A stretch of 64,000 bases of DNA, from assembly GCF_030373245.1 (NCBI RefSeq), contig NZ_JAUCZF010000001.1, positions 682,001 to 746,000 on the forward strand. Reading direction: 5' to 3'. The notes under the pieces are model-generated. The model made no database searches. It was not told the DNA's origin and saw only the letters and a program-made list of their open reading frames with translations. The position numbers were made by a program, and so were the translations under genes. This document shows, piece after piece, positions 26,800 to 35,201 of the stretch (positions are counted from its first letter, which is position 1; each line of letters opens with the position of its first letter). The stretch is from Hydrogenophaga sp. (lineage in GTDB: Bacteria; Pseudomonadota; Gammaproteobacteria; Burkholderiales; Burkholderiaceae_C).

Positions 26800-27360
26800 T
26801 CAGCGCTGCAGTGGCGTGTGATCGACCCAGATCAGCTCAGCCGTGTTGACGCCGGCTTGCGCGGCCTGCGCCAGCAGGCGCTCGCGCACGCCTGCTGGCA
26901 GCTGCGCCTCGCGCGACAGAATCCAGAGGTAGCTTGGATCAGGGCCGATCACCATCGCCCAGCGGTAACCTGGATCGAGCGCCATCACATGGTAGCCACC
27001 GTAGAACGGGCCGAAGAACGAGACCTTGAGCGAGGCGGTGTTGGCATCACCCGTGAACACCGCTCGGCCCTCGGCCTCGCTCCAGGCGCCCTTCTCGACG
27101 TTGTAGCCGCGATTGAGCACCTTGACGCTGCCGTCGACGTTGAGACTGTAGGTGGCGCTCACCCGGCTCAGGCCGCGTTCGAAACGGTGATCCAGCCGTG
27201 CCACCTCCAGCCAGGTGCCCAGGTAGCGGTTAACGTCAAACGGCTTGACCACGCTGACGCCAGCGGGTGGCGCGGTGGAACAGCCAGCCAGCAATGCGCC
27301 TGCTGCCAGCAGCAAGAGAGCCAGCGCGCGGCGCCAGCGGACGAGCGAGGGTGTGTGCAT
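26800..27360 (-). CDS. blc: Outer-membrane lipocalin (Blc-type)
   Basis: A 186-residue lipoprotein with a signal peptide and lipobox LLAGC at about residues 23-27, then a lipocalin barrel opening with the GxW signature YLGTWLEVARLDHRFERGL. The stretch GYRWAMVIGPDPSYLWILSR is the bacterial lipocalin mark. It probably binds lysophospholipids or fatty acids. It is the first gene of the leftward block with the two photolyase-like genes (14 bp gap), an arrangement I associate with light- or stress-controlled clusters. Confidence 0.9.
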   Translation of the reverse strand: MHTPSLVRWRRALALLLLAAGALLAGCSTAPPAGVSVVKPFDVNRYLGTWLEVARLDHRFERGLSRVSATYSLNVDGSVKVLNRGYNVEKGAWSEAEGRAVFTGDANTASLKVSFFGPFYGGYHVMALDPGYRWAMVIGPDPSYLWILSREAQLPAGVRERLLAQAAQAGVNTAELIWVDHTPLQR

Positions 27361-27401
27361 GTGCAGGTTCCTAAAACGAAGTCGCCGGAACGGCGAAGGC
27401 C

Positions 27402-27418
27402 GTTTGTCTTGGACAAAC
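27402..27418. promoter_or_regulatory. 17-bp perfect inverted repeat between blc and the divergent gene
   Basis: GTTTGTC and GACAAAC are perfectly mirrored around TTG. The repeat overlaps the -35 of the rightward promoter and lies 42 bp from the blc start, so a protein bound here could control both directions. No regulator gene is adjacent. Confidence 0.55.
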
Positions 27419-27438
27419 CACGAGCTTGGTTTTATCAT
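27409..27438 (+). promoter_or_regulatory. Sigma70-like promoter for the small membrane protein
   Basis: TTGGAC (27409-27414) and TATCAT (27433-27438) are separated by 18 bp. The -35 lies within the palindrome. A start near 27445 would give a leader of about 25 bases. Confidence 0.45.
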
Positions 27439-27468
27439 GATTCTTTGCCGCCACACCCTTTCGGCCCG

Positions 27469-27810
27469 ATGCCCAACATGTCCTGGTTCAACACCCTGCC
27501 CGGTTTTCAAAAGTCGCACGCCGGCCTAGAGCGCCAGATCCTGCGTCGCCTGCCCCGCGTTTTGTGGGTCGGCACGGCGCTGGCTGCCCTGCTGGCGGGG
27601 GTGATGCGGTGGCTGCCCTGGAGTGGCAGCGAGGTCGAGGTATCCACACGCATCACCACGGTGGACATCTACCTCATCAGCCTGGTCATCCTGCACTGGA
27701 CGGCGGTGCTCACGGTGGCCATTGGGGCCTTCATCGTGCTGGTCATGAAGGGGCCGGCCTACGTGGCCGACCCTTACCCGCTGAACGACGCCGACCGCCC
27801 GGCACCCTGA
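27469..27810 (+). CDS. Small two-helix membrane protein, unknown
   Basis: A 113-residue protein with two membrane segments (about residues 30-46, [17 protein letters not shown], and 65-93, [20 protein letters not shown]...IVLVMKG) and a proline-rich end. I do not recognise a family with certainty. The ATG at 27469 or, three codons later, 27478 can serve. It diverges from the blc/photolyase-like block across a palindrome, so joint control is possible. Confidence 0.7.
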   Translation: MPNMSWFNTLPGFQKSHAGLERQILRRLPRVLWVGTALAALLAGVMRWLPWSGSEVEVSTRITTVDIYLISLVILHWTAVLTVAIGAFIVLVMKGPAYVADPYPLNDADRPAP

Positions 27811-27915
27811 GCCGCGGCGCCGCCGTGGCACGGCGGCCTGGCGGGTCATCATGCGACAATCGGCGCACCCTGTGGCACGCCGTGCCGCCTCACCTTCAGC
27901 CTCTGGACACACACC

Positions 27916-28281
27916 ATGAACCGCTGCGCCACCCTCTCGTTTCGCCGCCGCCTGATCGCCGTTGCCCTGCTGTGTGCAGCTGGTGGCACGGCCCTGGCTC
28001 AGAACGTCACCCCACGCGATTTTCCGGCCAGCGCTTTGCGCGGCACCCTGGTGGTGCTGCAACCCCCCGAGATCACCATGGACGGCCGACCCGCCCGCCT
28101 GTCGCCCGGCTCCCGCATCCGTGGCGCCAACAACATGATGGCCTTGTCGGCCACGCTGGTGAACCAGGAACTCACCGTGAACTACACGCTGGAGACCAGC
28201 GGCCTGGTGCACGACGTGTGGATCCTGACCCCAGCCGAGGCGGCGCTCAAGCGCCCCCGCGCAAGCGACCGCGATTTCTGA
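27916..28281 (+). CDS. Secreted protein of unknown function
   Basis: A 121-residue protein with a signal peptide of about 31 residues ([18 protein letters not shown]). The mature part is beta-rich, with [33 protein letters not shown] and a final [12 protein letters not shown]. No cysteine remains in the mature part and no catalytic motif is visible. I do not recognise its function. It lies 98 bp before miaB on the same strand. Confidence 0.75.
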   Translation: MNRCATLSFRRRLIAVALLCAAGGTALAQNVTPRDFPASALRGTLVVLQPPEITMDGRPARLSPGSRIRGANNMMALSATLVNQELTVNYTLETSGLVHDVWILTPAEAALKRPRASDRDF

Positions 28282-28379
28282 GCGCGGGCGCCCACCGCGC
28301 CCCCACCGTTGCCCCCGCCCGTGTCCTGCGGTCATCGTGCCTTTTGCACCCCCTGCCAGACGCCGTCTGCACTCGCCTC

Positions 28380-29732
28380 ATGAGCAAAAAAGTCTTCATC
28401 AAAACCTTTGGCTGCCAGATGAACGAGTACGACTCGGACAAGATGGCCGACGTCATGCACGCCGCCCAGGGGTACGAACCCACGCAGAACGTGGACGAGG
28501 CCGACCTCATCCTGTTCAACACCTGCTCGGTGCGCGAAAAGGCGCAGGAAAAAGTTTTTTCCGACCTGGGCCGGGTGCAGCACCTGAAGAAAAAGGGCGT
28601 ATTGATCGGCGTGGGCGGCTGCGTGGCCAGCCAGGAAGGCGCCGAGATCATCAAGCGCGCGCCTTATGTGGACGTGGTGTTCGGCCCGCAAACGCTGCAC
28701 CGCCTGCCTGAGCTGCTGAACGCACGCGCGAAGCAATCGAAGCCGCAAGTCGACATCAGCTTTCCCGAAATTGAAAAGTTCGACCACCTGCCGCCAGCGC
28801 GGGTCGATGGCGCCAGCGCCTTCGTCTCCATCATGGAAGGCTGCAGCAAGTACTGCAGCTACTGCGTCGTGCCCTACACCCGCGGCGAAGAGGTGAGCCG
28901 CCCGTTTGACGATGTGCTGGTGGAGATCGCCGGCCTGGCTGACCAGGGCGTGCGCGAGGTCAACCTGCTGGGGCAGAACGTCAACGCCTACCGCGGCCCC
29001 ATGGGCAACAGCGGCGAAATCGCCGACTTTGCTCTGCTGCTCGAATACGTGGCCGACATCCCCGGCATCGAGCGCATTCGCTACACCACCAGCCACCCCA
29101 ACGAATTCACGCCGCGCCTGATCGAGGCCTACGCGCGCATTCCCAAGCTGGTGAACCACCTGCACCTGCCGGTGCAGCACGGCAGCGACCGCATCCTAAT
29201 GGCCATGAAGCGCGGCTACACCGCTATGGAATACAAGAGCACAGTGCGCAAGCTGCGCGCCATCCGCCCCGATCTGTCCATGAGCAGCGACTTCATCGTC
29301 GGCTTTCCGGGCGAGACCGAAGACGATTTCGGCAAGATGATGAAGCTGATCGACGACGTGGGCTTCGACATCAGCTTTTCGTTCATCTTCAGCCCGCGCC
29401 CCGGCACGCCGGCCGCCAACTTGCCCGACGACACGCCCCACGCCGTCAAGCTCAAGCGCCTGCAGCACCTGCAGGCCACGATCGAAGCCAACGTGAAGCG
29501 CATCAGCGCCAGCCGACAGGACACGGTGCAGCGCATCCTGGTCGAAGGTCCATCGCGCAAGTCCAGTGCCGAAGTGCCCGAGCTCATGGGCCGCACCGAG
29601 TGCAACCGCGTGGTGAATTTTCCGGCCGGACCCAACGCTGCGCGCCTGGTGGGCCAGATGATCAAGGTGCGCATCACCAGCACCCAGGCGCACTCGTTGC
29701 GCGGCGAAGTGGTGGTGAGCGAGCCGGCATGA
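28380..29732 (+). CDS. miaB: tRNA-2-methylthio-N6-dimethylallyladenosine synthase MiaB
   Basis: MiaB is a radical-SAM methylthiotransferase that modifies A37 of tRNAs reading UNN codons. It has 450 residues. The N-terminal UPF0004 domain carries three cluster cysteines (TFGCQMN, NTCSVRE, GGCVASQ). The radical-SAM motif is [19 protein letters not shown] at about residues 153-171. A TRAM domain ends the protein. The ATG at 28380 is chosen over a long upstream extension that overlaps the preceding gene. Confidence 0.96.
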   Translation: MSKKVFIKTFGCQMNEYDSDKMADVMHAAQGYEPTQNVDEADLILFNTCSVREKAQEKVFSDLGRVQHLKKKGVLIGVGGCVASQEGAEIIKRAPYVDVVFGPQTLHRLPELLNARAKQSKPQVDISFPEIEKFDHLPPARVDGASAFVSIMEGCSKYCSYCVVPYTRGEEVSRPFDDVLVEIAGLADQGVREVNLLGQNVNAYRGPMGNSGEIADFALLLEYVADIPGIERIRYTTSHPNEFTPRLIEAYARIPKLVNHLHLPVQHGSDRILMAMKRGYTAMEYKSTVRKLRAIRPDLSMSSDFIVGFPGETEDDFGKMMKLIDDVGFDISFSFIFSPRPGTPAANLPDDTPHAVKLKRLQHLQATIEANVKRISASRQDTVQRILVEGPSRKSSAEVPELMGRTECNRVVNFPAGPNAARLVGQMIKVRITSTQAHSLRGEVVVSEPA

Positions 29733-29756
29733 GCCGGCCCGCCATTCACCGATCGC

Positions 29757-29993
29757 TCAGAGGCCGAGCAGTTTCTTGGCGTCGGCCAGCGCCTTCATGG
29801 AGCCGGTGTGGTCACCAGCTTTGTGAAGCCGTTCGCCATCGGCCCGCAAGGTCGTGACCTGAGCCTTGGCGTCTGCGCTCATCGCAGGTTGGGTCGCCAG
29901 CTTGGCATCAATGGCCTTCATTTCACCGGGGCAGCCGTGCGCCATGGCAGCACCGGAAAACAGCACGGTCAGGCCAATCATCAGGTTTTTCAT
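29757..29993 (-). CDS. Small secreted helical protein, unknown
   Basis: A 78-residue protein with signal peptide MKNLMIGLTVLFSGAAMA and a short helical mature domain (AIDAKLATQPAMSADAKAQV, then GERLHKAGDHTGSMKALADA). It ends 24 bp from the convergent miaB stop. Similar small Ala/Lys-rich periplasmic proteins are common in Comamonadaceae and have no known role. A ribosome site (AAGGATTCCC) precedes the ATG. Confidence 0.7.
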   Translation of the reverse strand: MKNLMIGLTVLFSGAAMAHGCPGEMKAIDAKLATQPAMSADAKAQVTTLRADGERLHKAGDHTGSMKALADAKKLLGL

Positions 29994-30116
29994 GGGAATC
30001 CTTCGTCAAAGAATGCTGCCAGAACATGCTGGCCCCTGCATCCTGCGCCGAACCCCGACTCACCACACAGCTGAGCACAGGTTCCTGTGCTCAGCGCGGG
30101 GTTTTGGCCATGCTCT

Positions 30117-30737
30117 TCAGCGGCTATCGAGGTAACGCGCGTCCGACCAAGTGGCGAGCCACTGCGGGACAAACGCAACGAAGATGGTCGCGAACATGCC
30201 GGTCAGAAACGCATCGCCCCAGGCCATCAACCAGCGGCCCACCAGCGCCTGCTCCATGGCTGGCGCGCCAGCCAGTCGGTGCAGCAACTCCATCATGAAG
30301 CCCGAGAAAAACACGGCGACGGCGGTACCCATGAAGGCACGGCCCAGGGTGTAGATAAAGAGGTTGGCCGGTAACCAGCGGCGCAACACAGCGCCAATGA
30401 CCATGGCCACCGTGGCTGGCATCAGTCCCACCCAGAGCCATTGCGACACCACCGCGGCCAAATCGGCTTGCCCCAGCAGCCCAACCGACAAGGCGACCCC
30501 GGCGAGCACAAGGACCGCCAGCGGCCAGCCCAGCATGAGCACCAGCAGGCAGGCGCCCGAGAGCTGGATCTGAAGACCTTGCGGCAAGGTCTGCGGCAGC
30601 AACCACAGGCCAGGCAGCACGACCAGGGCCGCCAGCGTTGGCGTGAGAAGCGCGCCGCGCAGCATGCGCCAGGGCCGCAGCCACAGCGCCACGACCAGTG
30701 CGATCAGCGAGAGGACAAGTTCGATGGCGAAGAGCAT
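30117..30737 (-). CDS. Energy-coupling-factor transporter permease (CbiM-like)
   Basis: A 206-residue membrane protein with about six helices. The motifs WLWVGLMPATVAMVIGAVLR, LFIYTLGRAFMGTAVAVFF and the late WGDAFLTGMFATIFVAFVPQ resemble the CbiM-like permeases seen in betaproteobacteria. CbiM-type proteins bind cobalt or nickel for import, but the usual N-terminal metal-binding Met-His is not obvious here. No ATPase or T-component gene is adjacent, so it stands as an orphan S component. Confidence 0.7.
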   Translation of the reverse strand: MLFAIELVLSLIALVVALWLRPWRMLRGALLTPTLAALVVLPGLWLLPQTLPQGLQIQLSGACLLVLMLGWPLAVLVLAGVALSVGLLGQADLAAVVSQWLWVGLMPATVAMVIGAVLRRWLPANLFIYTLGRAFMGTAVAVFFSGFMMELLHRLAGAPAMEQALVGRWLMAWGDAFLTGMFATIFVAFVPQWLATWSDARYLDSR

Positions 30738-30783
30738 GGCGCCCCAGTATGGGCGGCCCAGGGGACCGGGGGCTTGACTTCGG

Positions 30784-32154
30784 TCAACCCATGCCAGGCA
30801 GCTTGGGCATGCCTTTCATGCCGCCCATCTTCTTCATCATCTTCATCAGGCCGCCGCCCTTCATCTGCTTCATCATGCCCTGCATCTGCTCAAACTCCTT
30901 GAGCAGGCGATTGACTTCCTGCACGTGCACGCCCGCGCCGTTGGCGATGCGGCGCTTGCGGGTGGCCTTGATGATTTCGGGTTTGCGCCGCTCCTTGAGC
31001 GTCATGCTGCAGATGATGCCTTCCTTGCGCGCGATGTCTTTCTCGGCCTTGCCCATGTCCATCTGACCCGCCTTGGCCGAGAGCGCGCTGGGCAGCTTGT
31101 CCATCAGGCTGGAGAGGCCACCCATCTGCTTCATCTGGCGGATCTGCTCCAGAAAATCGTTGAGATCGAAGCCCCCGCCGCTCTTGACCTTGGCCGCCAG
31201 CTTCTGCGCGGAGGCCATGTCCACGCCCGCCGTGACCTGTTCGACCAGGGCCAGGATGTCGCCCATGCCCAGGATGCGGCCGGCGTGGCGCTCGGCGTCA
31301 AACACTTCGAGGCCGTCGATCTTCTCGGAGACACCTGCAAACTTGATCGGCGCACCGGTGACCGCGCGCACCGACAGCGCCGCACCGCCGCGCGAGTCGC
31401 CATCGGTTTTGGTCAGCACAATGCCCGTGAGTGGCAACGCGTCGCTGAACGCCTTGGCGGTGTTGACGGCGTCCTGGCCTTGCATGGCGTCCACCACAAA
31501 CAGGGTCTCCACCGGCTTGAGGATCGCGTGCAGCTCCTGGATTTCCCGCATCAACGCCTCGTCGATCGCGAGACGACCGGCGGTATCGACCAGCAGCACG
31601 TCGAAAAAATGTTTCTTGGCGTAGTCGATGGCGGCGCGCGCGATGTCGGCCGGCTTCTGATCAGGCGTGCTGGGGAACCACTCAGCGCCTGCCTGCGCGG
31701 TCACGGTCTTCAGCTGCTCAATCGCGGCGGGCCGGTAAACGTCACCCGAGACGGTCAGCACCTTTTTCTTGCGCTTGTCGATCAGGTGTTTGGCCAGCTT
31801 GGCGGTGGTGGTGGTCTTGCCGGCACCTTGCAGGCCGGCCATGAGGATCACGGCTGGCGGCTGAGCGGCGAGGTTGATGTCGGCCACGCCCTCGCCCATG
31901 GTGGCGGCCAGCTCACGGTTGACGATGGCCACCAGCGCCTGACCGGGCGTGAGCGATCCCACCACCTCCTGGCCGAGCGCCTTTTCTTTCACCCGCGCGA
32001 TGAAATCGCGCACCACCGGCAGGGCCACGTCGGCCTCCAGCAGCGCCATGCGCACCTCGCGCAGCATGTCGGTGACATTGCTTTCGGTGATGCGGGCCTG
32101 CCCCCGCATCTCTTTGACGATGCGGGAGAGTCGGTCGGAAAGGGCTGATGCCAT
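30784..32154 (-). CDS. ffh: Signal recognition particle protein Ffh
   Basis: Ffh binds SRP RNA and signal sequences and delivers ribosomes to FtsY. It has 456 residues from MASALSDRLSRIVKEMRG. An N domain is followed by the G domain (GLQGAGKTTTTAKL, DTAGRLAIDEALM, TKTDGDSRGGAAL). The C-terminal M domain is Met-rich and ends MMKKMGGMKGMPKLPGMG. The start at 32154 is chosen because an upstream in-frame extension has no family content. Confidence 0.97.
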   Translation of the reverse strand: MASALSDRLSRIVKEMRGQARITESNVTDMLREVRMALLEADVALPVVRDFIARVKEKALGQEVVGSLTPGQALVAIVNRELAATMGEGVADINLAAQPPAVILMAGLQGAGKTTTTAKLAKHLIDKRKKKVLTVSGDVYRPAAIEQLKTVTAQAGAEWFPSTPDQKPADIARAAIDYAKKHFFDVLLVDTAGRLAIDEALMREIQELHAILKPVETLFVVDAMQGQDAVNTAKAFSDALPLTGIVLTKTDGDSRGGAALSVRAVTGAPIKFAGVSEKIDGLEVFDAERHAGRILGMGDILALVEQVTAGVDMASAQKLAAKVKSGGGFDLNDFLEQIRQMKQMGGLSSLMDKLPSALSAKAGQMDMGKAEKDIARKEGIICSMTLKERRKPEIIKATRKRRIANGAGVHVQEVNRLLKEFEQMQGMMKQMKGGGLMKMMKKMGGMKGMPKLPGMG

Positions 32155-32316
32155 GGTGCGCTCGGGTGGGTGCTGGGCGGTGGGGCGGGAAAACCGGCAC
32201 ACCAACCCGGCGGGCCGCCCGGTCTTCAAGCGGACAAGCCCGTTAAACTGTGATCTCAATTTTAGCGGCGCCCCTGCGCCCTCCCCTTGCGCCCGCATCG
32301 CGCCCATCAAGCACCG

Positions 32317-33117
32317 ATGAACCTGCTGCCCGCCCTGACCACGAATCCGCCCGCGGCCCTGCTGTCTGCAGTGGCGGCATTGGCCTACGCAGTGCTGGCC
32401 TGGGCCTACCCGCGGTTGAGCGCTGCGCAGACGCGCACCCTGCTCGCCATCGCCTGGCTGCTGCACCTGCTGGTGCTCACCGTCGGGCTCACCGACCACC
32501 CGGTGCGCTTTGGTTTTGGACCTGCCTTATCCGTCACCGCGTGGCTGGTGTTCACGGTGTACCTGATCGAGAGCCGACTGTTTCCCCAGCTGCGCGCCCG
32601 GTGGCCGCTGGCGGTGTTGGGCACGTTGGCCATCTTGCTGGCGCTGCTGTTTCCCGGCGCCACGCACCCGACCCTGCCATCGGGCTGGCTGCCCATGCAC
32701 TGGGCGCTGGGCATCGCGTCCTACGGCCTGATCGGTGTGGCGGTGGTGCATGCCTGGATGATGCAGCGAGCCGAAAAGGCGATGCGGCTGGGTACGGCGT
32801 CGGAGACAAGCATGCCGCTGCTGACCCTGGAGCGCCTGACCTTCCGCTTCGTGGGTGCGGGTTTTGTGTTGCTCAGCGCCACCCTGGCCGCCGGCTGGTG
32901 GTTTTCGGAAGTGTTCAACAACCGATTCGACTGGAACCACAAGACCATCTTCACCGTGTTGTCGTGGATCACCATGGGCGCGCTGCTGTGGGGCCGCTGG
33001 CGCATGGGCTGGCGCGGTCGCACCGCCATCCGCACGCTGTACCTGAGCGCAGGCTTCCTCTTGCTGGGCTACGTGGGCTCGCGCTTCGTGCTCGAAGTGG
33101 TGCTCGGACGCAGCTGA
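32317..33117 (+). CDS. Cytochrome c assembly protein (CcsA/YpjD type)
   Basis: A 266-residue membrane protein with eight helices. The motif LPMHWALGIASYGLIGVAVV carries one haem-ligand histidine and the degenerate WWFSEVFNNRFDWNHKTIF matches the haem-handling loop of CcsA/YpjD proteins. It is divergent from ffh, as YpjD is in many proteobacteria. It probably takes part in haem delivery, though many YpjD proteins are uncharacterised. The start at 32317 is preferred to an ATG ten codons upstream. Confidence 0.85.
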   Translation: MNLLPALTTNPPAALLSAVAALAYAVLAWAYPRLSAAQTRTLLAIAWLLHLLVLTVGLTDHPVRFGFGPALSVTAWLVFTVYLIESRLFPQLRARWPLAVLGTLAILLALLFPGATHPTLPSGWLPMHWALGIASYGLIGVAVVHAWMMQRAEKAMRLGTASETSMPLLTLERLTFRFVGAGFVLLSATLAAGWWFSEVFNNRFDWNHKTIFTVLSWITMGALLWGRWRMGWRGRTAIRTLYLSAGFLLLGYVGSRFVLEVVLGRS

Positions 33118-33118
33118 C

Positions 33119-33358
33119 ATGAAATACCTGCTTGTCATCGCGGTGGTGCTGGTCGCCTTTTATGTCTGGCGCAGCGGCCGCCAGGCCGAGCGTGATGCGT
33201 CTGCGCCGCCCCCCCGCAAGCCGCTGCCCAAGCCCGGCATCATGGTGGCTTGCGAGCAATGCGGCACCCACCTGCCGGAAAACGAATCGATCAGCGGCCG
33301 CCTGGGGCCGTATTGCTGCGCCGAACACAAAGCGCAGCGCGAGGGCAGCGGCAGATGA
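33119..33358 (+). CDS. PP0621-family zinc-ribbon-like small protein
   Basis: A 79-residue protein with one N-terminal membrane helix (KYLLVIAVVLVAFYVW) and a C-terminal metal-binding module, CEQCGTHLPENESISG...YCCAEHK, with CxxC and CCxxH ligands. It starts two bases after the ccsA-type stop. It matches the small PP0621-type proteins next to pilS in this order; function is unknown. Confidence 0.85.
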   Translation: MKYLLVIAVVLVAFYVWRSGRQAERDASAPPPRKPLPKPGIMVACEQCGTHLPENESISGRLGPYCCAEHKAQREGSGR

Positions 33359-33400
33359 CGCGCCAGGCCGGGCCTGAGCAGCCCCTCGCCGAAAGCTGAC

Positions 33401-35191
33401 ATGGCGCAATACGAACAGAGCTCTCAATTCGCGCCGTCCTGGTTCTCGGCACTGGAGAGCACCAGTTCCCATGGCCGCGAGCAACGGGTGCGCTCCTTTG
33501 TGCGGCTCTGGCGCGCCTTCATGCGCGCCCGCGTGTTCATCGCTGGCGTGCTGCTGCTGTTGCAGGCCTTTGTCGTGCTTACCGGCACGGGTGGTCCGCC
33601 CTGGTTGGTGGCCTTGTGCGCAGCTCACCTCAGTGCCGCGCTGGCTGTGTTGCTCTGGTCGCGCCCCATCCAGCCCGGCAAACCGGTTCGATTGCAATGG
33701 CTTTTCACCATTGGGGTGGACGTGCTGGTGTTCGCCGTGCTGCAAACTTTCCAGCAAGGCGGCATCAACTACACGCCACTGTTTGCGCTGCCGGTGCTGC
33801 TGGCATCGATCCTCGGGCCCCTGGTGCTCGCCCTCGGCACGGCCGCCCTGGTCACCCTGTACCTGCTGGGCGAGGCCTGGCTCAGTGCGCCGCTGCTGAG
33901 CGACATTTCCACGTCGCGATTCCTGCAGACCGCCCTGACGGGCACCGGCTTTTTCATCGTGGCCTTTCTGGCCAACCAGCTTGCCCTGCGGCTGGCGCGC
34001 GAGGAAGCGGTGGCCCAAAGCAGCCAGGCCGCCGCCCGCACCCAGGCGCAGGTGAACGAGCTCGTCATCGAAAGCCTCAGTGAAGGCGTGTTGGTGGTGG
34101 ATCGGGACGGCGTGGTGCGCAGCGCCAATCCGGCCGCACAAGGCATGCTCATGGGCGATCGTTACCCCCACGCCGCCAAGCTGCTGCTTTCGGCGCGCGA
34201 CAGCTGGGCAGGCCTGGCCAACCTGGTCAACGAGACCTTCACTTTGGGCCATCCGTTGGAAACCGAGCTCAGCATCGAGCTTGACGAGCTGACCACCCAC
34301 CGGTTGTTTGCCCGCAGCCGGCTGACTGCAGCCTCGGGACGGAACGGCGGGCTTTGTGTGCTGTTTCTGGAAGACCAGCGCGAGATCGAAGCCCAAGTGC
34401 GCACGGAGAAACTGGCCTCCATGGGTCGAATGTCGGCTGCTGTAGCGCACGAGATTCGCAATCCGCTGTCCGCCATCACCCAGGCCAACGCGTTGCTCGA
34501 TGAAGAGGTGCAATCGCCCGCCCAGAAACGGTTGACCCAGATGATCGACCAGAACGCGCAACGCCTCGCGCGCATCGTGGACGACATTCTGAACGTGGCG
34601 CGCGTGCGACCGGACCAGGCGCTGGCCAGTCAGCCCAGCCTGCCGCTGGACCAGACCATGCGCCAGATCACGCACGAATGGAGTCGCCAGAACCAGGCCC
34701 AGGAATGGCTCAGCGTGCATGCTCACGCGCCATCGGTGATGGTCGGGTTTGACCCTGAACACCTGCGTCGCCTGCTGGTGAACCTGCTGGACAACGCCTT
34801 GCGCCATGCCAGCAAACAACGGGCATCGATCCGTGTCATCACCCAGTCCAGCGCGTCGGACCGGGTGCGCCTGTCGGTGTGGAGCGACGGCGCACCGCTG
34901 GAAGCCAGCGTGCGACGGCACCTGTTTGAACCCTTCTTCTCCTCCGAGAGCAGGTCCAGCGGACTCGGCCTCTATATCTGCCGCGAACTCTGTGAACGCT
35001 ATGGCGCCGAGATCGCCTACCAGCGCGCCTTGCTCGACCAGCGTGAAGGCAATGAGTTCTACATCGTGATGCCGGCGGCCGAAGGCCAGCGATTGCCAGT
35101 GCAGCAGAACCTGGGCTACCCGGACTCGGTGCCGGCGCGCCCGCTGCCTCCCCACAGCCGCCCCGGCGATCCGCCGCTCACGATCCGCTAA
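33401..35191 (+). CDS. pilS: Sensor histidine kinase PilS
   Basis: PilS controls type IV pilin genes through PilR. The 596-residue protein has six N-terminal membrane helices (about residues 40-195), a PAS region near residues 215-330, and the kinase core: H-box AAVAHEIRNPLSAITQA with the phosphorylated His at about residue 350, N-box NLLDNALRHA and G-box SSGLGLYICREL. It is followed after 10 bp by pilR. The catalytic residues are intact. Confidence 0.93.
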   Translation: MAQYEQSSQFAPSWFSALESTSSHGREQRVRSFVRLWRAFMRARVFIAGVLLLLQAFVVLTGTGGPPWLVALCAAHLSAALAVLLWSRPIQPGKPVRLQWLFTIGVDVLVFAVLQTFQQGGINYTPLFALPVLLASILGPLVLALGTAALVTLYLLGEAWLSAPLLSDISTSRFLQTALTGTGFFIVAFLANQLALRLAREEAVAQSSQAAARTQAQVNELVIESLSEGVLVVDRDGVVRSANPAAQGMLMGDRYPHAAKLLLSARDSWAGLANLVNETFTLGHPLETELSIELDELTTHRLFARSRLTAASGRNGGLCVLFLEDQREIEAQVRTEKLASMGRMSAAVAHEIRNPLSAITQANALLDEEVQSPAQKRLTQMIDQNAQRLARIVDDILNVARVRPDQALASQPSLPLDQTMRQITHEWSRQNQAQEWLSVHAHAPSVMVGFDPEHLRRLLVNLLDNALRHASKQRASIRVITQSSASDRVRLSVWSDGAPLEASVRRHLFEPFFSSESRSSGLGLYICRELCERYGAEIAYQRALLDQREGNEFYIVMPAAEGQRLPVQQNLGYPDSVPARPLPPHSRPGDPPLTIR

Positions 35192-35201
35192 GCTGCCCCG
35201 A

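Noticed and set aside
30738..30783. A cobalamin or metal riboswitch before the CbiM-like gene
   Set aside because: The gap to the neighbour is 46 bases and shows no conserved box or hairpin.
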